DNA of 64,000 nucleotides, taken from NCBI GenBank assembly GCA_016875395.1, contig VGRF01000001.1, positions 159,921 through 223,920 of the forward strand. The letters are read 5' to 3'. The position numbers and the translations under genes are program-made. Each line of letters starts with the position of its first letter. Position 1 is the first letter of the stretch. Shown here in pieces: positions 23,305-31,930 of this stretch. The stretch is from Deltaproteobacteria bacterium (GTDB taxonomy: Bacteria; Myxococcota_A; UBA9160; UBA6930). The notes below the pieces were generated by a model. That model was not told where the DNA came from, made no database searches, and saw nothing but the letters and a program-made list of their open reading frames with translations.

Positions 23305-23930
23305 CGCGCGCCGCCGAACGCGGCGACGAGCGCGCGCACCGCGGCGACGGGGTCCGCCGCATTCGCGACGGCCGAGATCACCGCGACGCCGTGCGCGCCC
23401 GCGGCGCGCGCCTGCGCACAGTTCGTCGCATCGATGCCGCCGATCGCGACGAGGGGCAGCGGCGCGCACGTGCGCGCGATCTCGCGCAGCGCGGCGAGGC
23501 CGCGCGCGTCGTAGCCGGTGTCCTTGCTCGCGCTGCCGAAGAGCGGGCCGTACGCGACATAGTCGATCGGCTCCGCCAGCGCGCGCGCGAGCTGCGCGGC
23601 GTCGTGGGTCGAGCGCCCGATCGCGAGGCGCGGCGCGATGCGGCGCGCGTCCGCGGGCGGCAAGTCGTCTTGGCCGAGGTGCACGGCGTCGGCCTCGCAC
23701 GCGAGCGCGATGTCGACGCGATCGTTCACGACGAACACGAGGCCCGCCGCGCGCGTGAGCGCGCGAATCTCGCGCCCCCAGCCGAGCGCCCGCGCGTCGG
23801 TGGCGCGCTTCGCCCGCAGCTGCACCGCGCGCGCACCGCCCGCACACGCCGCGCGCGCTTGGGTGACGGGATCGTGCTTCCAGCACGGGTCGTCGTCCGC
23901 GAGCACGTGTACGCCGGCGAAGCTCTGCAT
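23301..23930 (-). CDS. thiE: Thiamine-phosphate synthase
   Basis: ThiE joins HMP pyrophosphate and thiazole phosphate. The 209-residue TIM barrel shows VQLRAK, FVVNDRVDIALACEADAVHLGQDDLP, GRSTHD, DYVAYGPLFGSASKDTG and LVAIGGIDATNC. It overlaps the CNT transporter gene by four bases. I looked for a TPP riboswitch in the 120 bp before it and saw no THI-box pattern. The NtrC gene ends upstream on the same strand. Confidence 0.95.
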   Translation of the reverse strand: MQSFAGVHVLADDDPCWKHDPVTQARAACAGGARAVQLRAKRATDARALGWGREIRALTRAAGLVFVVNDRVDIALACEADAVHLGQDDLPPADARRIAPRLAIGRSTHDAAQLARALAEPIDYVAYGPLFGSASKDTGYDARGLAALREIARTCAPLPLVAIGGIDATNCAQARAAGAHGVAVISAVANAADPVAAVRALVAAFGGAR

Positions 23931-24049
23931 CGCGCGCAGTGTTCCCGGGATCGTGCGCGACCGCGACGGGGGCGGACGCGAGCAGACTCAGGCGAACGGC
24001 GGCGAGGCGTTCTCGGTCATTTCCACGGAACCCAAGTGTTCCGCTGCGC

Positions 24050-25474
24050 CTACGGCCGATCCGGCACGTCGATGCCCAGCTCGACGATGCGCTTTCGCAG
24101 GGTGTTGCGGTTGATGCCGAGCAGCTCGGCGGCGCGCAGCTGATTGCCTCCGGTCCGCGCGAGCGCAGCCTCGATCAGCGGCTTCTCGACGCGCGAGAGC
24201 AGGGCCGCATGCACGTCGGCGGGCGCGCCCGAGTCGAGAGCGGCCTCGGTCTCGGCGCGGACCAGCGCTTCGAGCGACAGCGCGGTGCGCTCGCCCGCGC
24301 CGCCGCCATCGAGGAACGCGAAGTCCTCGGCACCGATCACTTCGGCGGCAACGAGCACGAGCGCGCGCTTGATCGCGTTCTCGAGCTCGCGCACGTTGCC
24401 CGGCCAGGCGTGACGCACGAGCTTCTCGATCGCGTCCGGCGAGATCACGTGCATGCCGCCCGTCAGCTCCGCGTCGTAGCGCGCGAGGAAGTGGTCGATC
24501 AGCGGGGGAATGTCCTCGCGGCGCTCGCGCAGCGGCGGTACCGCGATCGGCACGACCCGCAGGCGGTAGAGCAGATCCTCGCGGAATGCGCCGCTCGCCA
24601 CGGCCGCATCGAGGTCGCGATGCGTGGCTGCGAGGATGCGCACGTTCACCGCTTCGGCGCGGCGCCCGCCCACCGAAGTCACCTCTCCCGTCTGCAACAC
24701 CCGTAACAACTTCGCCTGCAGGTCGACCGGCATGTCGCCGATCTCGTCGAGGAAGAGCGTGCCGCCGCTCGCCTCGCGGAAGCGGCCCGCGCGCGCCTCG
24801 ACCGCGCCGGTGAACGCGCCGCGCTCGTGGCCGAACAGCTCACTCTCGAGCAGGTCGCGCGGGATCGCGGCTGCGTTCACCGCCACGAACGGCGCGGCTG
24901 CGCGCGAGCTCGCGGCGTGGATCGCACGCGCGATCAGCTCCTTGCCAGTGCCGCTCTCTCCCGTCACGAGCACCGGCACGTCGGAGCGCGCCACGCGGCC
25001 GATGGTCTTGAACACGTCGAGAAGCGCGCTGCTCTTGCCCACGAGCCGCTCGCTCGCCGGCGCGCCCTTGCCGAGCGCGCGGCGCAGGGCGCGCACCTCG
25101 GACTCGAGCGCGCGCGAGCGCAGCGCCTTCTCCACGAGCGCGAGCACTTCCTGCGTGCCGAAGGGCTTCGCGAGGTAGTCGAAAGCGCCGCGCTTCATCG
25201 CCTCGACGGCGTTCTCGAACGTGTTCTGCGCGGTGATGATCACGATCGCGGTGTCGCTGCCGACCGTGCGCGCGCGCTCGAGCAGATCGAGGCCGCTCGC
25301 GCCGGGCATGCGGATGTCGAAGAACGCGAGGTCGAAGCTCGCCTCGGTGAGCGCGCGCAGTGCGTCGTCGCCGTTCGCGACGTCGGTGACGGCGTGCCCG
25401 GCGCTCTCGAGCGTCTCGCGCAGCACGAAGCGGATCGACGGCTCGTCGTCGGCGATCAGGACGCGCGCACTCAC
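24050..25474 (-). CDS. NtrC-type sigma-54 response regulator
   Basis: The 474-residue protein has a receiver domain with phospho-site D53 (FFDIRMPG), an AAA+ domain with Walker A GESGTGKE (172-179), the sigma-54 loop GAFTGA (219-224) and GGTLFLDEIGDMP, and a Fis-type helix-turn-helix at the end (AAELLGINRNTLRKRI). The GTG start overlaps the kinase stop by GTGA. The closest description is NtrC of nitrogen control, but no glnA or glnB is in view, so the regulon is unproven. Confidence 0.93.
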   Translation of the reverse strand: MSARVLIADDEPSIRFVLRETLESAGHAVTDVANGDDALRALTEASFDLAFFDIRMPGASGLDLLERARTVGSDTAIVIITAQNTFENAVEAMKRGAFDYLAKPFGTQEVLALVEKALRSRALESEVRALRRALGKGAPASERLVGKSSALLDVFKTIGRVARSDVPVLVTGESGTGKELIARAIHAASSRAAAPFVAVNAAAIPRDLLESELFGHERGAFTGAVEARAGRFREASGGTLFLDEIGDMPVDLQAKLLRVLQTGEVTSVGGRRAEAVNVRILAATHRDLDAAVASGAFREDLLYRLRVVPIAVPPLRERREDIPPLIDHFLARYDAELTGGMHVISPDAIEKLVRHAWPGNVRELENAIKRALVLVAAEVIGAEDFAFLDGGGAGERTALSLEALVRAETEAALDSGAPADVHAALLSRVEKPLIEAALARTGGNQLRAAELLGINRNTLRKRIVELGIDVPDRP

Positions 25475-26550
25475 GAGGGCTTCCTCAGCGGCAGCGTGAC
25501 GCGCACGCTGGTCCCCACGTTCGGCTCCGACTCGAGATGCAGCGTGCCGCGGTGCTGCGCGATCCAGTAGTCCGCAACCGCGAGCCCGAGCCCCGTGCCG
25601 CCCGGGCGCGCGCTGAAGAACGGCGTCGTGGCTTGGCGCAGCTCGTCCGCGCTCATCCCGCGGCCGGTGTCGCGGATCCACACGGCGAGGGTCGGCAGCG
25701 GCTTGCCGTCATCGAGGGCGATGCGGTGATCGAGAGTCATGCGCGTCGTCACCGTGACTCTGCCCCCGCGGCCTTCGAGCGCCTGCAGCGCGTTCCGTAA
25801 CAAGTTGAGGAACACCTGGATCAGCCGGTCGGCGTCGGCCCCGAACTCCGGGATCGAGGGGTCGTAGGCGCGCACGATCTCGACGGCTTCGCCGAGGGGA
25901 TCGTGCGAGAGCAGCGCGAGCACGCCGTCGAGCACGCGGTGGATGTTCGTGGTCGCGAGCCGCAGCCTGTCGCGCCGCGCGAAGACCATGAAGTCGTCGA
26001 CGAGCGCCGCGATGCGCGTCGACTCGCGCACGATCAGCTCCGCGGTCTCGCGCGTCTTCGCGTCGCCCGCGCGCAGGCCGAGGATCTCGCCGGCGCCGCG
26101 AATGCCGCCGAGGGGATTCTTGATCTCGTGTGCGAGGCCGGCGGCGATGCGCCCGAACGCCTCGAAGCGCTCGCGCTCGGTCTCGAGCTGCGCGAGCCGG
26201 CGCTGCGCGGTCTGGTCGCGCAGCACCACGACCGCGCCCTCCGTCGCGCCCGACTCGGACTGCAGCGGCGACGCGCTCACGTCGAGCGGGATGCGCTCGC
26301 CGCGCTGCGGCTCGAGCTCGCAGTCCGCGGCCGAGATCGCCGCGCCGCGCGCCAGCACGCTGCGCGCAAGCTGCGCGACCGCGTGACGCGGCGGCACCAG
26401 CTCCTCGATCGCGCAGCCGAGCGCGGTCTCGCGCGAGCGCCCGAGCAGCCGGCACGCGACCGAGTTCAGCTCTTCGACGCGCCCCGCCGGCCCCACGACG
26501 ATGACGCCCGCGAGGATCGCTTCGAGCACGTCTGCGAGGTCGCGGCGCAT
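25471..26550 (-). CDS. NtrB-like PAS sensor histidine kinase
   Basis: The 359-residue soluble kinase has an N-terminal PAS domain (VLEAILAGVIVVGPAGRVEELNSVACRLLGRS), the phospho-acceptor H141 in GLAHEIKNPLGGIRGA, the N box FLNLLRNALQAL and G boxes DTGRGMSADEL and GGTGLGLAVADYW. No membrane segments are present, as in NtrB. It is paired with the NtrC-type regulator by a 4-bp overlap. The start at 26550 is set by the PAS N-terminus; an earlier in-frame ATG lies inside the palindromic repeat. Confidence 0.93.
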   Translation of the reverse strand: MRRDLADVLEAILAGVIVVGPAGRVEELNSVACRLLGRSRETALGCAIEELVPPRHAVAQLARSVLARGAAISAADCELEPQRGERIPLDVSASPLQSESGATEGAVVVLRDQTAQRRLAQLETERERFEAFGRIAAGLAHEIKNPLGGIRGAGEILGLRAGDAKTRETAELIVRESTRIAALVDDFMVFARRDRLRLATTNIHRVLDGVLALLSHDPLGEAVEIVRAYDPSIPEFGADADRLIQVFLNLLRNALQALEGRGGRVTVTTRMTLDHRIALDDGKPLPTLAVWIRDTGRGMSADELRQATTPFFSARPGGTGLGLAVADYWIAQHRGTLHLESEPNVGTSVRVTLPLRKPS

Positions 26551-26579
26551 AGGGGTACGACGATAGGGGCTGAGCCGAC

Positions 26580-26870
26580 GTGGGCGAGACGCTGGCGGGC
26601 GCGAGCGGACGAAAGCGCGCGCGTGCCCAGGGACGTTCCGCAAGAAAGTAAAGAAACCCCAGCTTTACTTTCTTGCGGAATGTCCCCGGGAGATGCGTTC
26701 CCGGGAAGCGTCTCTGGGAAGTGCTGCCGTGGGCGAGACGCCGGCGGACGTAAGCGCGCGCTTGACCAGGGACGTTGACCAGGGACGTTCCGCAAGTAAG
26801 TAAAGAAACTCCCGCTTTACTTTCTTGCGGAACGTCCTCGGGAAGTGCGTCCCCGGGAAGCGCGGCCGTC
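26580..26870. repeat. Tandem palindromic (REP/BIME-like) elements
   Basis: The 366-bp gap between the divergent kinase gene and moeA holds two related units of about 150 bp. Each contains a long palindrome: arms 26630-26653/26663-26686 (one mismatch in 24 bp, 9-nt loop) and arms 26782-26805/26815-26838 (two mismatches). Arms begin GGGACGTTCCGCAAG and end GTAAAG. The flanks GTGGGCGAGACGC and CCCGGGAAGCG are repeated too. No ORF of its own is seen. Confidence 0.85.
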
Positions 26871-26904
26871 CCCGACCGCGCTCCCCGCCCGCGCCTCATC
26901 GCGA

Positions 26905-26910
26905 TACGTT
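26905..26910 (+). promoter_or_regulatory. -10-like TACGTT directly before moeA
   Basis: TACGTT ends 6 nt before the ATG at 26917 and there is no Shine-Dalgarno, suggesting a leaderless moeA transcript starting just past the palindromic repeats. Confidence 0.3.
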
Positions 26911-26916
26911 GCCGCG

Positions 26917-28149
26917 ATGCGCACCGGCATCAGCGTTCCCGAAGCGCGCGCGATCGTGCTCGAACAGGCTCACGCGCTCGCGCCCGAGATCGTGGCGTTC
27001 GAGGCGGCGCTCGGGCGCGTGCTCGCGGAGGAGGTGCGCTCGGATCGCACGCTGCCCCCCGCGGACTGCTCGGCGATGGACGGCTATGCGGTGCGTGGCG
27101 CGGATGTCGCCGATGCGGGCGCGAAGCTGCACATCGCCTACGAGGTCGCCGCCGGCGGGGCGGCGCCGCGCGCGCTCGCGGCGGGCGAGGCGGCGCGCAT
27201 CTTCACCGGCGCACCGATTCCGCGCGGCGCCGACACCGTGGTGCGCCAAGAGGACACCGAGGCGCGCGCGGATGAGGTGCGCGTGCTCGTGTCCGTTCCG
27301 CGCGGCGAGAGCGTGCGCGCTTCGGGCGAGGACGTGCGGGCGGGCGATCTCGTGCTCAGCGCGGGTGTGCGCGTGAGCCCCGCGGAAGTGGGGATGCTCG
27401 CGTCGCTCGGGCGCACGCTCGTCCACGTGCACCGCCGGCCCACGGTCGCGGTGCTCTCGGGCGGCGACGAGCTCGTCGAGCCGCACGAGACGCCGACGAA
27501 CGGGCGCATCGTCTCGTCGAACGCCTACTCGATCGCTGCGCAATGCCTCGAAGCGGGCGCGCTTCCTAACAATCTCGGCATCGCGCGCGACACGCCCGCG
27601 GATCTCGAGCGGCTGCTCCGCGCGGGCCTCGGCGCGGACGTGCTGGTTTCGAGCGCGGGCGTCTCGGTCGGAGATCACGACCACGTCCGCCCCACGCTCG
27701 AGAAGCTCGGCGTGCGCCTCTTCTTCTGGGGCGTCGAGATGAAGCCGGGTTACCCGATCACGTTCGGCCGCGCCCAGGACGGCGAGGGCGCGTTCGTGTT
27801 CGGTCTCCCTGGCAATCCCGTCTCGGCGATGGTCACGTTCGAGTTGTTCGTGAGGCCCTTGTTGTTACGACTCGGCGGACGCAGCGACCTCGCGCGGCCC
27901 GAAATCTCCGCGGTCTGTGGCGAGCGCTTCAGCAAGAAGCCTGGCCGCGAGCACTACGTGCGCGTGTTCCTCGAGAAGCGCGCGAGCGGAGACGTCGTCG
28001 CGCGCACGACGGGCAACCAGAGCAGCGGCGTCCTGCGCTCGATGACCCTCGCCGACGGCCTGCTCGTCTTCCCCGCCGACGCGAGCGAGATTGCCGACGG
28101 TGGGCGCGCGCGCGTGATCGTGCTCGACGCGAGCTTCTTCGCGCGATGA
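26917..28149 (+). CDS. moeA: Molybdopterin molybdenumtransferase
   Basis: MoeA inserts molybdate into adenylylated molybdopterin. The 410-residue protein shows ADCSAMDGYAVRGAD, IFTGAPIPRGADTVVRQED, VAVLSGGDELV, SAGVSVGDHDHVRPTLEKLG, KPGYPITFG, FGLPGNPVSAMVTFELFV and a C-terminal GNQSSGVLRSMTLADGL. It overlaps mobA by ATGA. MsrP at 39.8 kb is a local molybdoenzyme that would use the cofactor. Confidence 0.96.
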   Translation: MRTGISVPEARAIVLEQAHALAPEIVAFEAALGRVLAEEVRSDRTLPPADCSAMDGYAVRGADVADAGAKLHIAYEVAAGGAAPRALAAGEAARIFTGAPIPRGADTVVRQEDTEARADEVRVLVSVPRGESVRASGEDVRAGDLVLSAGVRVSPAEVGMLASLGRTLVHVHRRPTVAVLSGGDELVEPHETPTNGRIVSSNAYSIAAQCLEAGALPNNLGIARDTPADLERLLRAGLGADVLVSSAGVSVGDHDHVRPTLEKLGVRLFFWGVEMKPGYPITFGRAQDGEGAFVFGLPGNPVSAMVTFELFVRPLLLRLGGRSDLARPEISAVCGERFSKKPGREHYVRVFLEKRASGDVVARTTGNQSSGVLRSMTLADGLLVFPADASEIADGGRARVIVLDASFFAR

Positions 28150-28748
28150 CGCACTCGCGACTCGCGAACGTGAGCGCGGCGCTGCTGCTCGGCGGTGCCT
28201 CCACGCGCATGGGCCGCGACAAGGCGCAGCTCCTGGTCACGGGTGAGCCGGCGGCGACGCGGCTCGCGAAGATGCTCGCGAGAATGTTCGAGGACGTGCT
28301 GCTCGTAGGCGGTGACGCGCCCGGGGATGCGCCGGGCAGGCGCGTCGCCGATCTCGCTGGACCGCGCTGCGCGCTGCGCGGCCTCGTCACGGCGCTCGCG
28401 GCCGCGCGCGAGGAGCGTGTGCTCGTGCTCGCGACGGACCTGATGGCGATGACACCCGACGTTTTGCTCGCGCTCGTCGCGTACCCCGAAGCCGACGCTG
28501 TGGTGCCGCGGCGCGATGGCTACGCGCAGCCGCTGTGCGCGCTGTATCGACGAGCCCCGGCGCTCGCCGCCGCGCAGCGTGCTCTCGCAGCCGAGGAGCT
28601 CGCACTGAAGCACGTGCTCGCGCAGCTCAGCGTGCGTTGGCTCGAAGGGGACGATCTCAGCTCGGTCGATCCTCGCGGCTTGGCGCTGGGGAACGTCAAC
28701 ACGCCCGAGGACTACGCGCGCATGGTTGCGAGCGAGGCGTGCGCGTGA
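28146..28748 (+). CDS. mobA: Molybdenum cofactor guanylyltransferase
   Basis: MobA adds GMP to Mo-molybdopterin. The 200-residue nucleotidyltransferase has the loop LLGGASTRMGRDK (14-26), VLVLATDLMAMTPDVL with the metal-binding Asp, and the C-terminal NVNTPEDYARM. The product would give the bis-MGD form, whereas MsrP uses plain Mo-MPT, so another enzyme elsewhere needs it. It overlaps moeA and dagK by 4 bp each. Confidence 0.93.
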   Translation: MTHSRLANVSAALLLGGASTRMGRDKAQLLVTGEPAATRLAKMLARMFEDVLLVGGDAPGDAPGRRVADLAGPRCALRGLVTALAAAREERVLVLATDLMAMTPDVLLALVAYPEADAVVPRRDGYAQPLCALYRRAPALAAAQRALAAEELALKHVLAQLSVRWLEGDDLSSVDPRGLALGNVNTPEDYARMVASEACA

Positions 28749-29116
28749 GTTGGCTGCGCGCGCGCGCGGCGAGCTTCGCGTTCGCAGCTCGCGGGCTCGC
28801 GGCGTTCGCGCGCGAGCCGAACGCGCGCATTCACTTCGCCGCCGCCGTCGCGGTGCTCGCGCTCGCCGCGTGGCTGCGCGTGTCGCGTGCGGACGCCGCG
28901 CTGCTCGCGCTCGCGATCGGCCTCGTGCTCGCCGCTGAGGCGCTGAACACCGCGCTCGAAGCGCTCGCCGACCGCGTCGCGCCCGATCATCACGCGCTCG
29001 TGGCGAAGGCGAAGGACGTGGCCGCCGCGGGCGTGCTCCTCGCCGCGCTCGCGGCAGCGGTGGCGGGGCTGCTGGTGTTAGGGCCGCCGCTGCTCGCGAA
29101 GCTCGGCCTCGCGTGA
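28745..29116 (+). CDS. dgkA: Prokaryotic diacylglycerol kinase
   Basis: A 123-residue inner-membrane enzyme. EPNARIHFAAAVAVLALA and AEALNTALEALADRV (64-78), with the catalytic Glu/Asn, are the family signature, and three hydrophobic helices fit. The GTG start lies in a GTGA overlap with mobA, and the stop overlaps the next start in the same way. It recycles diacylglycerol or phosphorylates undecaprenol, depending on subfamily; the sequence looks like the DgkA/UdpK type without deciding. Confidence 0.88.
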   Translation: MSWLRARAASFAFAARGLAAFAREPNARIHFAAAVAVLALAAWLRVSRADAALLALAIGLVLAAEALNTALEALADRVAPDHHALVAKAKDVAAAGVLLAALAAAVAGLLVLGPPLLAKLGLA

Positions 29117-29634
29117 GCGCGGTTCGCATTCGCCCTTACTCGCTCGGCGACGCGGAAGCGCTTTGCGACGCGGTGCTCGAGTCGCGCGCGCAGCTCTCGC
29201 AGTGGATGGACTGGGCGCATCCCGCGTACTCGATCGCGGACTCACGTCCCTGGGTGGAGGCGAGCGTGGAGAAGTTCGCGGCGGGCACGGAGCTCAACTT
29301 CGTGATCGAGTCGGACGCGGGCCGCTTTCTCGGTGGCTGCGGCCTGAACGACTTCACCCCGGGTGGGCCGCGCGCGAATCTCGGCTACTGGGTGCGCAGC
29401 TCAGCGACGAGGGGCGGGGTGGCGAGCGCGGCGGCGCGGCGACTCGCAGCGTGGGCGTGGGAGAGCACGAACCTCGTGCGGCTCGAGGTGCTCGTCGCAG
29501 TCGGCAACCTCGCGTCGCTGCGCGTCGCGGAGAAGATCGGCGCGCAGCGGGAGGGCGTGCTTCGCAAGCGAGTCGCTGCGCACGGCACGCTGCACGATGC
29601 GGTGATGCACTCGCTGATCAGGCCGGCTTGTTAG
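29113..29634 (+). CDS. GNAT acetyltransferase, RimJ/RimL type
   Basis: The 173-residue protein has IRPYSLGDAEALCDAVLES at the N-terminus, LNFVIESDAGRFLGGCGLN, LGYWVRSSATRGGVASAAARRLAAWAWE (acetyl-CoA loop) and NLASLRVAEKIGAQREGVLRKRV. This is the RimJ/RimL subgroup that often modifies ribosomal-protein N-termini, though many members act on small molecules. It is the last gene of the moeA-mobA-dgkA run; its TAG stop lies in a CTTGTTAGG motif copy. Confidence 0.9.
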   Translation: MSAVRIRPYSLGDAEALCDAVLESRAQLSQWMDWAHPAYSIADSRPWVEASVEKFAAGTELNFVIESDAGRFLGGCGLNDFTPGGPRANLGYWVRSSATRGGVASAAARRLAAWAWESTNLVRLEVLVAVGNLASLRVAEKIGAQREGVLRKRVAAHGTLHDAVMHSLIRPAC

Positions 29635-29635
29635 G

Positions 29636-31930
29636 TCAGAACCGCAGCGTCCAGGAGACCTTGCCCGTCAGCCCCGTGCTCTGGAAGCGGAAGTCGTGGC
29701 CGCTCACGTCGACGCCTTGGTTCCACACGAACGCGAACTCCTGGCCCGGCTGATAGATCCAGCGCACCCGGCTGTTCCAACCCACGGTGTCGCTCAGGTT
29801 GTCGTACTGGACGAACGTGTCCCAATTGAGGTCGGGGCTGAGGATCACCTGCGCGCGCAAGCGCACGAGGCGCTGCGTGAAGTCGCCCTGACACGCGGCG
29901 CCGCTGCACGTGGCGAGGTCCGCGAAGCTCGCGGGCAGGTCGGCCTTGTTCTCGATGTATTCGAGCTGCCCGAAGAAGTGTTTGCTCGCGCGCCACTCGA
30001 GCGTGGCTTCGATCGAGTGCAGCGTGCCGTCGAAGAAGTCGCCGTACGAGTAGTCGACGAACGCGGCGAACGGGCGCGAGGGCGCGGTGCCGAAGCCGAT
30101 CTGCCCGCGGCCCCAGTCGTACCGCTCACCCCCGTTCGGGTCGCCGAACACGAGCACGCCGGGTGCGATGAAGAACGACTCGAACAAGATCTCGCTGCGC
30201 GCTTCCGCGCCGACATAGATGTAGTCGTCGAGCTGGTTGTGAATCTCGATGAAGGTGGGGTTGAGGATCAGCGTCTCGAGCTTGCCGTCGGTGTTCTGGA
30301 CGAGCTGGCCGTTGAGGTATGTCTCGAAGAAGCGAATGCGGCCGGCGGCGGGCCGCCAGCGCCGCGCGAAGTTCCACGAGAACTGCTCGACGCCGGGGCG
30401 GTTGATGAAGCCGAGCTTCGGGTCGTAGTCCTCGCCCACGTGGGACCACGACACGTCGGCGAACCAGGTGTCGTTCGGGTAGCGGAAGCGCAGGCCGTAA
30501 GCGTCGTCGTCGCCGCGCACGCCGGGCGTGAACGTGTGCAGCATGAAGCCCATCAGCTCGATGTTGTTGCCCTTGATCAGCTCGTGTGAGCGCAGGCGGA
30601 AGTCGCCGCCGATCGTCGTGCCATCGCCCGAGCTGTTCGGGTCGCCGTTGGTCGCGATGAGGCCGATGGTGGACGCGCTGCCGACGTTCACCTTGGCGCG
30701 CGCGACCGCGAGGTTCTTGTGCCCGATGTCGTCGGGGTCTTCCATCTGCACGTCGAGCACGCCGAAGTTGAGGCGCCCGACGCGGCCGGTGACTTTCGCG
30801 CCCGCGCGGATGTCGACGATCTCGCCGCCCTGATAAATGCCGATCTTCCGCGTGAAGAACGGCATGCCGTTCGGGTTCGAGATCTCCATGAAGTTGACTT
30901 GTTCGCCGAGGCCGCCGAAGTCGAAGATGCCCGCGTCCTGCAGGAAGAAGTCGCGCGTCTCGGGGAAGAACAGTGCGAAGCGGTCGAGGTTCACTTGGCG
31001 CGCGTCGACTTCGGCATCGGAGAAGTCGGTGTTGAAGGTGAGCGCGCCGGTGACCGAGGGCGTGAGCTTGTAGAACACGTCGAGCGTGGGATCGACGGTC
31101 GAGTAGTAACGGTGATCGACGCTCGCCGACCCGTCCGTGGCGAGCGTGCGCTGGCGCTCGCGGAAGCCGCCGATCGCGCCGCCGGGCACGACGTCGAGGC
31201 CGATGCCGCCGATGTCGCCCGTGATGCCTTCGAGCGTGCCCGCCTCGGACATGTCGGGCGGGAACTTGTTGATGCGCCACGAGGCCCAGCGGCTCTCTTC
31301 GTTGAGGCGCCGGATGCTGCGTGAGACGTTGAAGCCCCAGCTCGTCTTCTTGGGATCGAACGCCAGCGACTGGAACGGGAACGCGAACTCGCAGGTCCAG
31401 CCTTCCGCGTCGACTCTGGCCTTCGCGTACCAGATGCCGTCCCACTCGACCTTCGGCGGCTGGTTGTTCTCGATGATGCCTTCGTACCGCGCCGAGTTCG
31501 GATTGGTCGAGAACATGTATCCGTTCCGCTTGTCGTGGAACGTGTCGATCGTGATCAGGATGCGGTCGTCGGGGCGCTGGCTCGTGTCGCGCCGCATCGT
31601 CTTCATGATCAGCTTCTCGGGCTCCGGGTCCCACGCGCGCACCGAGACGTAGAAGAACTCGTCGTCGAACAGCACCTTCACGTCGGTGGGGTAGGTGGGC
31701 TCCGCGCCCTCGTACGGCTGCTGCTGCGTGAACGGCCCGAGCGCGGTCGCGTGCTGCCACGCGGCGTCGCTGAGCCGCCCGTCGATCTTCGGCGGCTTCA
31801 CGCCGGCGGGCAGCTTCGTGAGCTGCGCCTTCGGCGACATCTCGCGATTCGGCGCCAGCGGCGGCCGCTGCGGCGCCTGCGCGAGGGCGGCGCTCGCCAA
31901 TAACAACACGGCCGCGGCGAGGGCTCGCAT
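29636..31930 (-). CDS. CBM9-like/DUF5916 outer-membrane protein, paralogue A
   Basis: The 764-residue protein has a signal peptide (MRALAAAVLLLASAALAQA), a CBM9-like domain (KPPKIDGRLSDAAWQHATALGPF...WDGIWYAKARVDAEGWTCEFAFPFQSL, ~50-240) and a long beta-strand region ending WTLRF, a terminal aromatic typical of BAM-assembled barrels. Its start shares one base with the stop of paralogue B (TGATG). Large stretches are near-identical to B, including VTGALTFNTDFSDA and ARQVNLDRFALFFPETRDFF. Ligand unknown; members often sit near peptidases or carbohydrate genes. Confidence 0.88.
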   Translation of the reverse strand: MRALAAAVLLLASAALAQAPQRPPLAPNREMSPKAQLTKLPAGVKPPKIDGRLSDAAWQHATALGPFTQQQPYEGAEPTYPTDVKVLFDDEFFYVSVRAWDPEPEKLIMKTMRRDTSQRPDDRILITIDTFHDKRNGYMFSTNPNSARYEGIIENNQPPKVEWDGIWYAKARVDAEGWTCEFAFPFQSLAFDPKKTSWGFNVSRSIRRLNEESRWASWRINKFPPDMSEAGTLEGITGDIGGIGLDVVPGGAIGGFRERQRTLATDGSASVDHRYYSTVDPTLDVFYKLTPSVTGALTFNTDFSDAEVDARQVNLDRFALFFPETRDFFLQDAGIFDFGGLGEQVNFMEISNPNGMPFFTRKIGIYQGGEIVDIRAGAKVTGRVGRLNFGVLDVQMEDPDDIGHKNLAVARAKVNVGSASTIGLIATNGDPNSSGDGTTIGGDFRLRSHELIKGNNIELMGFMLHTFTPGVRGDDDAYGLRFRYPNDTWFADVSWSHVGEDYDPKLGFINRPGVEQFSWNFARRWRPAAGRIRFFETYLNGQLVQNTDGKLETLILNPTFIEIHNQLDDYIYVGAEARSEILFESFFIAPGVLVFGDPNGGERYDWGRGQIGFGTAPSRPFAAFVDYSYGDFFDGTLHSIEATLEWRASKHFFGQLEYIENKADLPASFADLATCSGAACQGDFTQRLVRLRAQVILSPDLNWDTFVQYDNLSDTVGWNSRVRWIYQPGQEFAFVWNQGVDVSGHDFRFQSTGLTGKVSWTLRF

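Noticed and set aside
23931-24049. TPP riboswitch before thiE
   Set aside because: No THI-box-like CTGAGA/ACC...GATC arrangement on the - strand; only a weak CGGAAC/GTTCCG hairpin at 24026-24043 without a T-run.
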